Shown here: positions 40,841 to 47,412 of the stretch, in pieces
Layout of the letters: each line of letters starts with the position of its first letter
How positions within the stretch are numbered: position 1 is the first letter of the stretch
IMG/VR virus record: IMGVR_UViG_3300042197_003248
Location: 1-47,412 of that record
Direction: 5' to 3' (one strand)
DNA from: a virus
Length of the DNA stretch: 47,412 bases
Position numbers and translations under genes: made by a program
Notes under the pieces: generated by a model
The model's input: only the letters and a program-made list of their open reading frames with translations
The model's database searches: none
What the model was told of the DNA's origin: nothing

Positions 40841-40936
40841 AATTCGTTTCCTATTCCTGTTCCTGCCTACTAAAACTACTCATAGAGATGCCGGGATAAA
40901 CCACATAGCTTATCAGAATCAACATCCTATTCAAAA

Positions 40937-40991
40937 AGATGGTTGTGGAATCGAACCACACTTTAACTAGTATCCGCCCAGCGGACCATCT
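40937..40991 (-). tRNA. tRNA-like element, probably D-armless or degenerate
   Basis: On the minus strand AGATGGT...ACCATCT forms a perfect 7-bp acceptor-like stem (8 with the flanking A-T). It encloses a perfect T-arm, TGTGG-TTCGATT-CCACA. Only 24 nt separate them, too few for both D and anticodon arms. A GCTGG/CTAGT arm with loop GCGGATA would put GGA (Ser) as anticodon, but U33 is missing. No CCA is encoded. It may be a truncated tRNA, a tRNA mimic or a relic. It lies in the 191-nt gap between the primase and rIIB genes, which holds no other gene I can support. Confidence 0.35.
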
Positions 40992-41031
40992 TCTTCCGGT
41001 CGCGTTTTACGGCGACCACATCCATCGTCAA

Positions 41032-41895
41032 TCAATAATCCTGGTCAGGATCATAGTCCTCATCTTCGTCCTCGTCATCATCTTCATCGTACTGATCCCA
41101 GTAAGCATCATCATACTCATCATAAAGATCCTCGTCATCCTCATAATAAGCATCTTCGCTGAACTCTGCCTTGTAAAGAGGCTTTAGAAGTTCGCCCTGA
41201 TACTCACCAACCACTTCATACCGGCAAGTACGAAGCTTTTCACAATTACAATCGCTAGGAACGCTGACCACATCCTTTGGATTGATTTTAACAATCACAA
41301 TCCTGTCGCCAGCATCGACACTGCCATAACCAGCAACATAATTCAATGCACCAGCATGAAGCCCCTTAGAGCAACCAACAGAACGATTATCGTCTACTCT
41401 TGCTCTTGGCATTTCGCAAACCTTGCCAACATGGTTGTCAAAAGTACCAGCATACTTATCCATGTAATCCCCACGCACTGCCTTATATGCCAGGAAATAA
41501 CCGTCCTCAGTAATCGGAAGAAGTTCATGCTCCAAGAAATCATACAGCTCAGTCTGACTCTGCATACTTGGATTCTCCATCAGATTATTCAGGAAATTAA
41601 CAAGGGGCTGGAAAGGCAAACCCTTGCTCATAAACTCCAGAATTCTCTTACTGATACTACCATGCACTTCCTCGCCTTGATACAACACCTTGCCGTTCTT
41701 AACCTCTACCAATCCCTGACTAAAGTTAGCAACGGCTTTTTCAAGATCGACCAACTCTGCCAATTCATCATTAGTAGCAGTCGGAAGAGCCTCCAGAATC
41801 AACCTATAGTTGATATGATCTGGAAGAACTTGGTGAGCCTTGTTGTTAAGGATCAGCGTCAAATTACCATCAACCCACATAAAAGGAACACTCAT
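41032..41895 (-). CDS. rIIB: rIIB-like protein
   Basis: The protein has 287 residues. PLVNFLNNLMENPSMQSQTE followed by ELLPITEDGYFLAYKAVRGD, TGTFDNHVGKVCEMPR-like text, VDDNRSVGCSKGLHAGALNY, and INPKDVVSVPSDCNCEKLRTCRYEVV correspond to the T4 rIIB core. The C-terminus is a very acidic tail (DDEDEDEDYDPDQDY) absent from T4 rIIB. In T4, rIIA/rIIB affect lysis inhibition and exclusion by lambda; the biochemical role is unclear. It is the second gene after the rII promoter. Confidence 0.85.
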   Translation of the reverse strand: MSVPFMWVDGNLTLILNNKAHQVLPDHINYRLILEALPTATNDELAELVDLEKAVANFSQGLVEVKNGKVLYQGEEVHGSISKRILEFMSKGLPFQPLVNFLNNLMENPSMQSQTELYDFLEHELLPITEDGYFLAYKAVRGDYMDKYAGTFDNHVGKVCEMPRARVDDNRSVGCSKGLHAGALNYVAGYGSVDAGDRIVIVKINPKDVVSVPSDCNCEKLRTCRYEVVGEYQGELLKPLYKAEFSEDAYYEDDEDLYDEYDDAYWDQYDEDDDEDEDEDYDPDQDY

Positions 41896-41920
41896 TTTAT
41901 TTCTCCTGTTTCCTGTGAAA

Positions 41921-44575
41921 TTAAATCAAATTACCCAAAGTCTGCTTGAAATCTTCAACGTCAATCTTGCAGCACCATTCTGGCCTATCCCTATAGCCAC
42001 CATTAGCAAAAGCCTTGATAGGATTATGACTAGTGATGTGTCGAATGTTTCCGTTGTTCTCAGTCACTCCAACAATATACTTCAAGATCGTCACCTTGTC
42101 AACCTGCTCTTTAAGATTTTTTCGCAACTCGCTCATTTTAGGCAGTTGAGACACAATCTTATAATCGCTCTTATTTGACAGAACCTTGGCAACGGGGTTC
42201 TTCTCTTCACCATAAATGTTTGTCAGTCTATGTTGAAGATTCTTTAGACTAATATAGTTGCTCCTAATCTTTGATGGATCAAGACCATTCATGTTATATC
42301 TAGCCAGTATGGTTGCCATTTTGTTGTAGTATGCGACCTTATCAAAGCGTCGAATGTTGAATTCGTCGTGATTAATAGTATCCGCAAAAAACTCTATCAA
42401 CAACCACTGGTCGATCAGTTCAACCATGTCATTATTTTTAATATGCTGGGCATAGTCCAGACCGAAGATATTAAAGACATGAAACATGATGTGTCTATCT
42501 GATTGCTTGCATCCATAGTAATAGTTTGTACTGAAAGAAGAGTCGGCACTTTCATACTCTTTCCTACAATAGTCGATAATATCAGTATACTCCGACACAC
42601 TATCAGACAGTTTGTTGGAAATTTTCTCCACCCACTTCTTGAACCATTCATTAAAGGACACAAGGTTAACCCCATCCTTCTTGATCTTCTCTACAGCACT
42701 TTGCTTGATAGCAAAAATCTTTTGGTTATCAAACAGCTTTTTACCAATAGGCAGATGTTCATCCTTAGACAATTCGACAATCTTATGAATGTCTGGATAG
42801 CCACCCACAGAACCGTAGCGAAGAATCGGAATATAAACAATCTCGTTATCCTCATCCTCAAGGTATTCTACCAGATCATTCGACAACTCCTTTAGATAAG
42901 AAGAGTCATTAAGATCATTACCTCCAAGAGACTGACAACTCTTGTCTGCTCCCAGATTTGAGATTGCAAAAATCTCGTCTTTACTAATTGTACCAGTAGA
43001 ACCTCTACTCTTGCGAGTTGTTCCAGCAAGTAGACTACGATAAGTTGACACATTAACCACATTGGTTTCGCCACCAATATGCTTGATAACATCATCAAAA
43101 CCGTCAGTAGAATCTTCTGGATTATCGCTGTCAATCATAAGATAAGCAAAACAATCATTCTGATTGCAATATTTAGTCACAATCTTCTTAGCAGTCTCAG
43201 CCCCCTTAACATCAGAGCGAAAGAAAACCATCTTCCCAGACTTCTTTTCGTTACTCCAATAGTAAGCGGGCTTACCCTGCAATGTTTCATGATGAATCTT
43301 ATCTGTAAGATAAATCATGCGACGAGAACGGTATCCAGCAGTTCTCCAATTAAAAACATAGAGTTGCTTGCTTTTCTTGAACTTATATTCAAGGTCTTTG
43401 CCACTGCTCAGTTCATGCACCTTACCATCTGGATCGGTCCATGATGCTCCCGCAGTCCAGCCACCAGCAAGATCGCTCAGATTATAATAGGTAGTATAAG
43501 CATCAACAAGATTGGTACACAGCTCCAACTTTTTGGTCATATCTTCCTTGAGAGAAAGATAAATTTGCTGAGTCTTATCTCGCAGATTCTTAATAACTTG
43601 CTTGGTATACTGCAAACCTTCGCGGCTAACATCCATTTCTAGTTCGCCAATACCAAACTGAATCTCAAGGTACAATCCGGCTCCCAGAACCTCTCTGACT
43701 AGATTCTTCCAGTTATCAACGTCAACCTTCTTGAATGTTCTATTCCACTTCTGAATAGCGTCGTTTTCAACCTCTTTTTCTTCGCCAATAATCTTATTAG
43801 CATCAACAGGGTAAGCAATATTGCCCATAATAGCAATAATACCACTACCCGGATTATTATATCCGCTTGGATATTGGTGACTATGGTTAGAAATACGTCC
43901 AATCTTCCATCCATCACCCTCAATCACAACATTATGATGAGAATATGAGTGGTCTTTGATAGAATCACAAACGCCACCATCAATAATTGGCTTCATCTTG
44001 AAGTAGTGGAAAATTCTCTTGCTTTTGTTGGTAAATTCATTGAAGTCATGCTGCTTAACAGCAAAACTAATTTCAAGACCATTAGGCTCACTAGTATCAG
44101 TAATACCAAAAAGATTCAAACTAGGAACACCGTTCTCATCCATAGCAGCAATATAAGAATATTTCTTGCCGTTATAATAAGATGTGGTACTAAAACTCTT
44201 TGTATAAGCAAAAGGACTCTTGCTACCAAGACCAAGACAACCAACAAAATCATTACTGTCATTCTTATTACTAGCACCGTATGTGGTATACAGTTCCTCC
44301 ATATCCTTCTGACTCAATCCTGTGCCAAAGTCACGCACAGTAAAAGAAGGACTGGCCTGTGTGGGTAGGCTCACTTTAAAAGGATTGCGGTTCTGGGCGG
44401 CAATATGAGCATCGTAAGCATTGGTACTCAACTCACGAATAACAGCCATTACCTTGTCGGAATAAAGAGAGTCCGACAAAATCTTAAACATTTTACTGGT
44501 TTGGGCAATCGTAAACTGATTAGTGCTATCCAAACCTCGACTATGAATCTCAACTGTGCGATCTGCCAATTTCAT
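41921..44575 (-). CDS. rIIA: rIIA-like protein with GHKL ATPase domain
   Basis: The protein has 884 residues (T4 rIIA is about 725). The N-terminal GHKL ATP-binding fold is clear: VIRELSTNAYDAH (N-box), TVRDFGTGLS (G1) and GCLGLGSKSPFAYTKSF (G2 lid). The rest is helical with acidic patches. It lies just downstream of a near-consensus promoter and 25 bases upstream of rIIB. GHKL members move through ATP-gated conformations, as in Hsp90 or gyrase B; the target is unknown. Codon use is slightly more GC-rich than in small neighbours. Confidence 0.9.
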   Translation of the reverse strand: MKLADRTVEIHSRGLDSTNQFTIAQTSKMFKILSDSLYSDKVMAVIRELSTNAYDAHIAAQNRNPFKVSLPTQASPSFTVRDFGTGLSQKDMEELYTTYGASNKNDSNDFVGCLGLGSKSPFAYTKSFSTTSYYNGKKYSYIAAMDENGVPSLNLFGITDTSEPNGLEISFAVKQHDFNEFTNKSKRIFHYFKMKPIIDGGVCDSIKDHSYSHHNVVIEGDGWKIGRISNHSHQYPSGYNNPGSGIIAIMGNIAYPVDANKIIGEEKEVENDAIQKWNRTFKKVDVDNWKNLVREVLGAGLYLEIQFGIGELEMDVSREGLQYTKQVIKNLRDKTQQIYLSLKEDMTKKLELCTNLVDAYTTYYNLSDLAGGWTAGASWTDPDGKVHELSSGKDLEYKFKKSKQLYVFNWRTAGYRSRRMIYLTDKIHHETLQGKPAYYWSNEKKSGKMVFFRSDVKGAETAKKIVTKYCNQNDCFAYLMIDSDNPEDSTDGFDDVIKHIGGETNVVNVSTYRSLLAGTTRKSRGSTGTISKDEIFAISNLGADKSCQSLGGNDLNDSSYLKELSNDLVEYLEDEDNEIVYIPILRYGSVGGYPDIHKIVELSKDEHLPIGKKLFDNQKIFAIKQSAVEKIKKDGVNLVSFNEWFKKWVEKISNKLSDSVSEYTDIIDYCRKEYESADSSFSTNYYYGCKQSDRHIMFHVFNIFGLDYAQHIKNNDMVELIDQWLLIEFFADTINHDEFNIRRFDKVAYYNKMATILARYNMNGLDPSKIRSNYISLKNLQHRLTNIYGEEKNPVAKVLSNKSDYKIVSQLPKMSELRKNLKEQVDKVTILKYIVGVTENNGNIRHITSHNPIKAFANGGYRDRPEWCCKIDVEDFKQTLGNLI

Positions 44576-44615
44576 TGAAGGTTCTCCAAAAAGTCAAATT
44601 TCCCTGTGAGTCCCA

Positions 44616-44644
44616 AGTATACCATCGACCAAACCCTCTGTCAA
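44616..44644 (-). promoter_or_regulatory. Near-consensus sigma70 promoter for rIIA/rIIB
   Basis: On the minus strand a perfect TTGACA (44639-44644) lies 17 bases from TATACT (44616-44621), about 40 bases before the rIIA start. This is the best host-type promoter in the window and indicates early transcription. The flanking ATGGTATACT resembles the GGTGTAT elements elsewhere. Confidence 0.8.
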
Positions 44645-44651
44645 CCTTGAA

Positions 44652-44891
44652 TTATCTTTTGTCCCCCTTGCCGCACAATATCCATCCAATATACACATTT
44701 ATTAATCCAACATATCTTATGGCGGGTAATGGTAAAAAAAACCACCATAATCCGATTATTACATTAATAATGGCTAATACATAGATAAGCCACCTGGGAA
44801 CAGATACACATAAAGATATCAGGTACGATACCGGAGCAATAAAAACAACTATCAAAAACACTAATGATGCAAACAGTGCTAGGCTAGCCAT
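44652..44891 (-). CDS. Small membrane protein, two to three hydrophobic segments
   Basis: The protein has 79 residues, almost entirely hydrophobic: LALFASLVFLIVVFIAPVSYL, then WLIYVLAIINVIIGLWWFFL, then YVGLINVYIGWILCG, and a basic GKGDKR end. It starts one base into the previous stop. Candidate small inner-membrane protein of the early region; holin-like size, but no lysis context. Confidence 0.6.
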   Translation of the reverse strand: MASLALFASLVFLIVVFIAPVSYLISLCVSVPRWLIYVLAIINVIIGLWWFFLPLPAIRYVGLINVYIGWILCGKGDKR

Positions 44892-45202
44892 TATTCGTCG
44901 TCTTCATCTTCTGTACCATAACCATAGTCTTCGTATTCTTCTGGCTCGTATTCATTATCGTAAGGACTCCACTCATTATCTTCATCATCTGATGAATCTA
45001 GGTGTTCTTCAAGAAATTCGGCAGCATCCATAATAACTTCCAATTCTTGAATTTTAGACAATATGTCATCTACTTTTCTAGTCAAATTTTTAAGTGCTTT
45101 TTGTATATTGTCTAGGTCTTTTTGGTGTTTAGCATCTATTTGATTAATATCTTTTGTTATTTTAACGACTTCTTTAAAAATATCATCCATGCTTTTAGCC
45201 AT
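44891..45202 (-). CDS. Coiled-coil protein with acidic tail
   Basis: The protein has 103 residues from the ATG at 45202 (an in-frame GTG at 45211 is the alternative), with AGGTG upstream. Residues 1-60 are a long coiled coil (LDNIQKALKNLTRKVDDILS). The end is extremely acidic (EYEPEEYEDYGYGTEDEDDE). Such acidic tails can mimic DNA or bind basic host proteins. Function unknown. Confidence 0.55.
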   Translation of the reverse strand: MAKSMDDIFKEVVKITKDINQIDAKHQKDLDNIQKALKNLTRKVDDILSKIQELEVIMDAAEFLEEHLDSSDDEDNEWSPYDNEYEPEEYEDYGYGTEDEDDE

Positions 45203-45211
45203 ATAACACAC

Positions 45212-45559
45212 CTATTTGAGTTTTCTGTATTCTTTTATATCTCCGTTTTCAGCAATTTTTTTATCTTCGTATGGACTGGCCGCTCTACGATAAAATTCTT
45301 GCTTGATATTTTCTAATACACCAGTTATCATAGCAACTTTACCGTATGTTATTTGTCCCATAAGTCCCCCCAAAACCCGGCTGAAAACATAGTTTATGTC
45401 GCCTATAATTTTCAGCAAATCTTCATTAGACAATTGTTCTGGAGTTTTGTTATTTAATTCGCTATATGATGCCCTAAAAGCATTTAATCCTAAACAAGTT
45501 ACCATATTTTCAATACATTCATCCAGCGTTAATCTGCTATCTTCTTTAATATAAGGCAT
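45212..45559 (-). CDS. Small conserved helical protein of DUF6899 type
   Basis: The protein has 115 residues. MPYIKEDSRLTLDECIENMV start, DINYVFSRVLGGLMG in the middle, and ITGVLENIKQEFYRRAASPY followed by EDKKIAENGDIKEYRK match, from memory, the small family DUF6899 ('MPYIK...', 'G.LNY...', 'LE..K.EFYRR...PYEd.Ki..NGDv'). It occurs in phages and bacteria and its function is unknown. Confidence 0.6.
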   Translation of the reverse strand: MPYIKEDSRLTLDECIENMVTCLGLNAFRASYSELNNKTPEQLSNEDLLKIIGDINYVFSRVLGGLMGQITYGKVAMITGVLENIKQEFYRRAASPYEDKKIAENGDIKEYRKLK

Positions 45560-45563
45560 AATT

Positions 45564-46121
45564 TTAATACTCCGAGCATTTACATTGATATCTTAAACAA
45601 TACGAACATTTTGGTCCGGGCTGCTCAAACCCCCAAGCATTAGCATAGCACTGAAAACTTTCTTTGCCAGTATCTATACATACTAGTTTTTTAAATCGTC
45701 CCCTTTTAATATAACCAACATTGTTTTCGTGGCAATCCCAAAATTTCATTTTTGTTCTATCCCATATACTGTCCACTAAATCTTGAATTTTTTTATATGG
45801 TATTGGGTTTTCATAATCCATTAATACGGCTCTTTCCGTAATAAAACCCCAACCAGTAATAGTTTCTGTTGGATTCCAGAACTCCAGTAATTTTGGATCA
45901 TAATAATAGGCCAATCTACAAATTCCAGAAAATAGTTTTGGAGCCAAATCTAGTTTAGCAAGTTTTTTCTGTATTCTGTATGCTTGTTGGGCTTTGTTTT
46001 TTTTTGCAAAAGACTTGAACCCCAAATGTGGTTCATTTTTTATATACAGATAATCGCACTGACCACCAGAGTCAGATATTTCAACCTTATCAGTATCTAT
46101 AACATAATCATGATTAATCAT
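45564..46121 (-). CDS. Small protein-kinase-like protein with C-terminal zinc motif
   Basis: The protein has 185 residues. KFWDCHENNVGYIKRGRFKK then LVCIDTG carries a kinase-type catalytic loop (HENN, as in HxxxN/HxxN) and the metal-binding D-T-G. GFKSFAKKNKAQQAYRIQKK could hold the ATP-binding Lys and helix C. At this length the N-lobe is reduced. The end, CSYCLRYQCKCSEY, is a Cys-rich knuckle. I infer an atypical kinase or phosphotransferase fold; not certain. Confidence 0.5.
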   Translation of the reverse strand: MINHDYVIDTDKVEISDSGGQCDYLYIKNEPHLGFKSFAKKNKAQQAYRIQKKLAKLDLAPKLFSGICRLAYYYDPKLLEFWNPTETITGWGFITERAVLMDYENPIPYKKIQDLVDSIWDRTKMKFWDCHENNVGYIKRGRFKKLVCIDTGKESFQCYANAWGFEQPGPKCSYCLRYQCKCSEY

Positions 46122-46122
46122 T

Positions 46123-46443
46123 TTAATACGATACTATGTCCACCGACTCCCCCGTTATATCATGCAAAAATTGTCTGGCATCATTCACATCAAAAAAATC
46201 TGCTATAAATTTTGCTTTACGAGGTATGGAGTTTTTATATATGCCATATACTCTATAAAACGGATCATCGTAAGCGTTTGAGGAATCTAGATATTCTGCT
46301 GCTGTATTGATTTCGTCTAAGTATGTACCTCCATTATAGTCATTGTATTCCCTAACGGTAACTAATTCAAAAAACGAGAATAGTGACTTAGTACAAGAAA
46401 ACGGAACAACAGCCCGACATAAACCATTATTTAATTTTTTCAT
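46123..46443 (-). CDS. Hypothetical small protein
   Basis: The protein has 106 residues. The sequence is alpha/beta-like: RAVVPFSCTKSLFSFFELVT, then EYLDSSNAYDDPFYRVYGIY, and FIADFFDVNDARQFLHDITG. It overlaps the upstream gene by 17 nt. No motif or family recognised. Confidence 0.5.
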   Translation of the reverse strand: MKKLNNGLCRAVVPFSCTKSLFSFFELVTVREYNDYNGGTYLDEINTAAEYLDSSNAYDDPFYRVYGIYKNSIPRKAKFIADFFDVNDARQFLHDITGESVDIVSY

Positions 46444-46642
46444 TGATCATATCCACAATTTCTTGATTTGCCCTGAAAAGCTCATGAGCCAAATCCTTTT
46501 TTGATTCTCTTAGTTTTTTAAGTTCATCTTTAGCATTAAGAATGGTAAACTTATCCAGCTTCCAGTATCCAGTAGATATAGCATCCTCACAGCATTGGAT
46601 CAGATGATCCAAAGGATTAGATAATCTAGTAGTCATATTCAC
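46427..46642 (-). CDS. Hypothetical small helical protein
   Basis: The protein has 71 residues from a GTG at 46642 that overlaps the upstream stop and has AGGG in front; an ATG at 46636 is the alternative. The second half is a heptad-like coiled coil (LNAKDELKKLRESKKDLAHE). It resembles short phage and host helical proteins such as DUF-type tail chaperones, but no match is claimed. Confidence 0.5.
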   Translation of the reverse strand: MNMTTRLSNPLDHLIQCCEDAISTGYWKLDKFTILNAKDELKKLRESKKDLAHELFRANQEIVDMINEKIK

Positions 46643-46854
46643 GCAAACCCTATACGAATTTTTTCTTCTGTGGTTGGAACCAATTGATGAGGAGAGAAAG
46701 TATCCTTAGAGTAAGATCGACCATTCCACCAACCAACATCATAAACAACCACATTACCATGAGATATATTAATACCAACAATAGTTCCAATAACATCATC
46801 TTCCAGTTTAACTTTTGATCCCACAGCATTAATTTCTAGAGAATTTTTGCTCAT
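46639..46854 (-). CDS. Small SH3/KOW-like beta-barrel protein
   Basis: The protein has 71 residues. VGSKVKLEDDVIGTIVGINI and VVVYDVGWWNGRSYSKDTFS read as a small beta barrel of the KOW/Tudor/SH3 style ('G..V......G.V..i'). A strong AAGGA lies before the ATG. It may bind nucleic acid or protein; function unknown. Confidence 0.5.
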   Translation of the reverse strand: MSKNSLEINAVGSKVKLEDDVIGTIVGINISHGNVVVYDVGWWNGRSYSKDTFSPHQLVPTTEEKIRIGFA

Positions 46855-46883
46855 TATATTTCCTTGTGCTAAAGCTAAAATTA

Positions 46884-47075
46884 TTATTGTTCAGAAACAC
46901 CGTCCGTATATCCAGTATCATATCCTTGACTATGACCCATGGTATATGCCGCCATGAGCCACTTTATAATATCGTCGGTTCGCTCTTGTTCAACAGAAAC
47001 TTTTACATCATCAATCATTCTATCTATTCTTGGGCCGAATCCTTCGTCTTGGTGGAGCCAGTTGTCGAATGTCAT
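46884..47075 (-). CDS. Hypothetical small protein
   Basis: The protein has 63 residues: MTFDNWLHQDEGFGPRIDRM, a helical middle, and MGHSQGYDTGYTDGVSEQ at the end. It is polar and soluble. It overlaps the HNH stop as ATGA. No family recognised. Confidence 0.5.
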   Translation of the reverse strand: MTFDNWLHQDEGFGPRIDRMIDDVKVSVEQERTDDIIKWLMAAYTMGHSQGYDTGYTDGVSEQ

Positions 47076-47412
47076 AAGTTTTCTTTTCTATGTAATTTCA
47101 TGTGACAATTGGCACAAAGAAGTTCGCATTTGTCTAATTCTGTTTGTATAATAGACCATTCTCGATGCCATAAGCTTGATAGATTATCATATTTTTTTTC
47201 CCGATCAGTATGATGAAAAGTTAATACTTCAATATCTTTATTTTTACAGCGTTTACATTTAGCTCCTAGATATTTGAGTCCTTTGGATCTATTATTTTTT
47301 CTTCTATTAAAAGATCTACAGGTCCAACAAACATTGTTTTTGTTCCATTTAAAATCTCTTCCGCATTGAGGGCAATTCTTTTTGGTATTTTTATCTCTTT
47401 GAGTTTGAGGAA
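47072..47412 (-). CDS. HNH endonuclease (5' end beyond window)
   Basis: 112 residues are visible and the start lies outside the window. A zinc ribbon NCPQCGRDF...VCWTCRS opens it, a second CKRCKNKD pair follows, then LTFHHTDREKK (HH) and LLCANCHMKLHR (CxxCH...H). The order zinc ribbon, HH and CANCH is that of phage homing HNH enzymes. Stop and the next gene's start share ATGA at 47072-47075. Confidence 0.75.
   Translation of the reverse strand, partial: PQTQRDKNTKKNCPQCGRDFKWNKNNVCWTCRSFNRRKNNRSKGLKYLGAKCKRCKNKDIEVLTFHHTDREKKYDNLSSLWHREWSIIQTELDKCELLCANCHMKLHRKENL

Noticed and set aside
40994-41018. Terminator after rIIB (GGTCGC...GCGACC hairpin)
   Set aside because: The stem is only 6 bp and no U-run follows it on the minus strand.
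40937-41025. Full-length class II (Ser/Leu-type) tRNA of about 89 nt
   Set aside because: Extending the 5' end to 41025 gives a mismatched acceptor stem, a D-arm without the GG pair and no 7-nt anticodon loop with U33. Only the compact 55-nt fold is supported.
42503-42895. Plus-strand frames inside the rIIA-like gene
   Set aside because: They are antisense shadows of a well-supported coding gene and show no domain features.

Overview
The window looks like part of a large, AT-rich tailed-bacteriophage genome (Caudoviricetes), probably recovered from the environment. The support is a T4-type rIIA/rIIB pair at 41032-44575, a phage-style sigma factor, a ClpP-like (prohead-protease-like) gene next to short assembly-type proteins, a RepB-like primase, HNH genes, an intein, and very tight gene packing. 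Many neighbours share ATGA or TAATG stop/start overlaps, and Shine-Dalgarno (SD) sequences are common, which points to a bacterial host. Heptose/LPS-type sugar genes suggest that host is Gram-negative. I recognised no terminase, portal, major capsid, tail-tube or DNA polymerase gene, so this is only part of the genome.

Layout. (1) 1-6930, minus strand: surface or adhesin-like genes. Two carry long Thr/Pro stalks built of PTETPTVT-type repeats, and two are extremely cysteine-rich (about 15% Cys). (2) 6927-12875, minus: small membrane proteins, a papain-like peptidase split by a LAGLIDADG intein, a leishmanolysin-like zinc peptidase and its N-terminal-domain paralogue, and holin-like proteins. 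(3) 12965-18169, minus: a probable structural protein, a DeoC-like protein, a ClpP-like protease, a sigma factor, a ferritin-like protein and two proteins with phage-assembly-type conserved tails. (4) 18196-28142, minus: sugar and nucleotide metabolism. It holds a GT4 glycosyltransferase, GMP reductase, SET protein, deoxyribosyltransferase-like protein, TylF-like methyltransferase, GT9 encoded as two half-genes, heptose kinase and nucleotidyltransferase as separate genes, HAD phosphatase, cupin, 2OG-Fe(II) oxygenase, SDR and macro-domain protein. (5) 28304-33511 is the only plus-strand block: five glycosyltransferase-like genes, entered from a divergent promoter region. (6) 33508-40840, minus: trypsin-like and subtilisin-like proteases, HNH, actin-like ATPase, exported thioredoxin, RuvB with a possible partner, and primase. 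(7) 40937-47412, minus: a tRNA-like element, rIIB, rIIA behind a near-consensus sigma70 promoter, and small early-type genes including a kinase-like protein, ending in a truncated HNH gene.

How the genes may work together. Regions 4 and 5 hold at least seven glycosyltransferase-type genes plus most steps of an ADP-heptose-like route: kinase, phosphatase, nucleotidyltransferase, epimerase-like SDR and heptosyltransferase-like halves. The Thr/Pro stalk proteins at the left end are natural candidate acceptors if the phage decorates its own fibres; the alternative is remodelling of host LPS. Five unrelated peptidase families lie in the window, several probably exported or virion-associated. A recurring GGTGTATNNT-like element just upstream of gene starts may be a phage promoter, possibly read by the phage sigma factor. 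All functions are inferred from sequence patterns read by eye; no database search was run.
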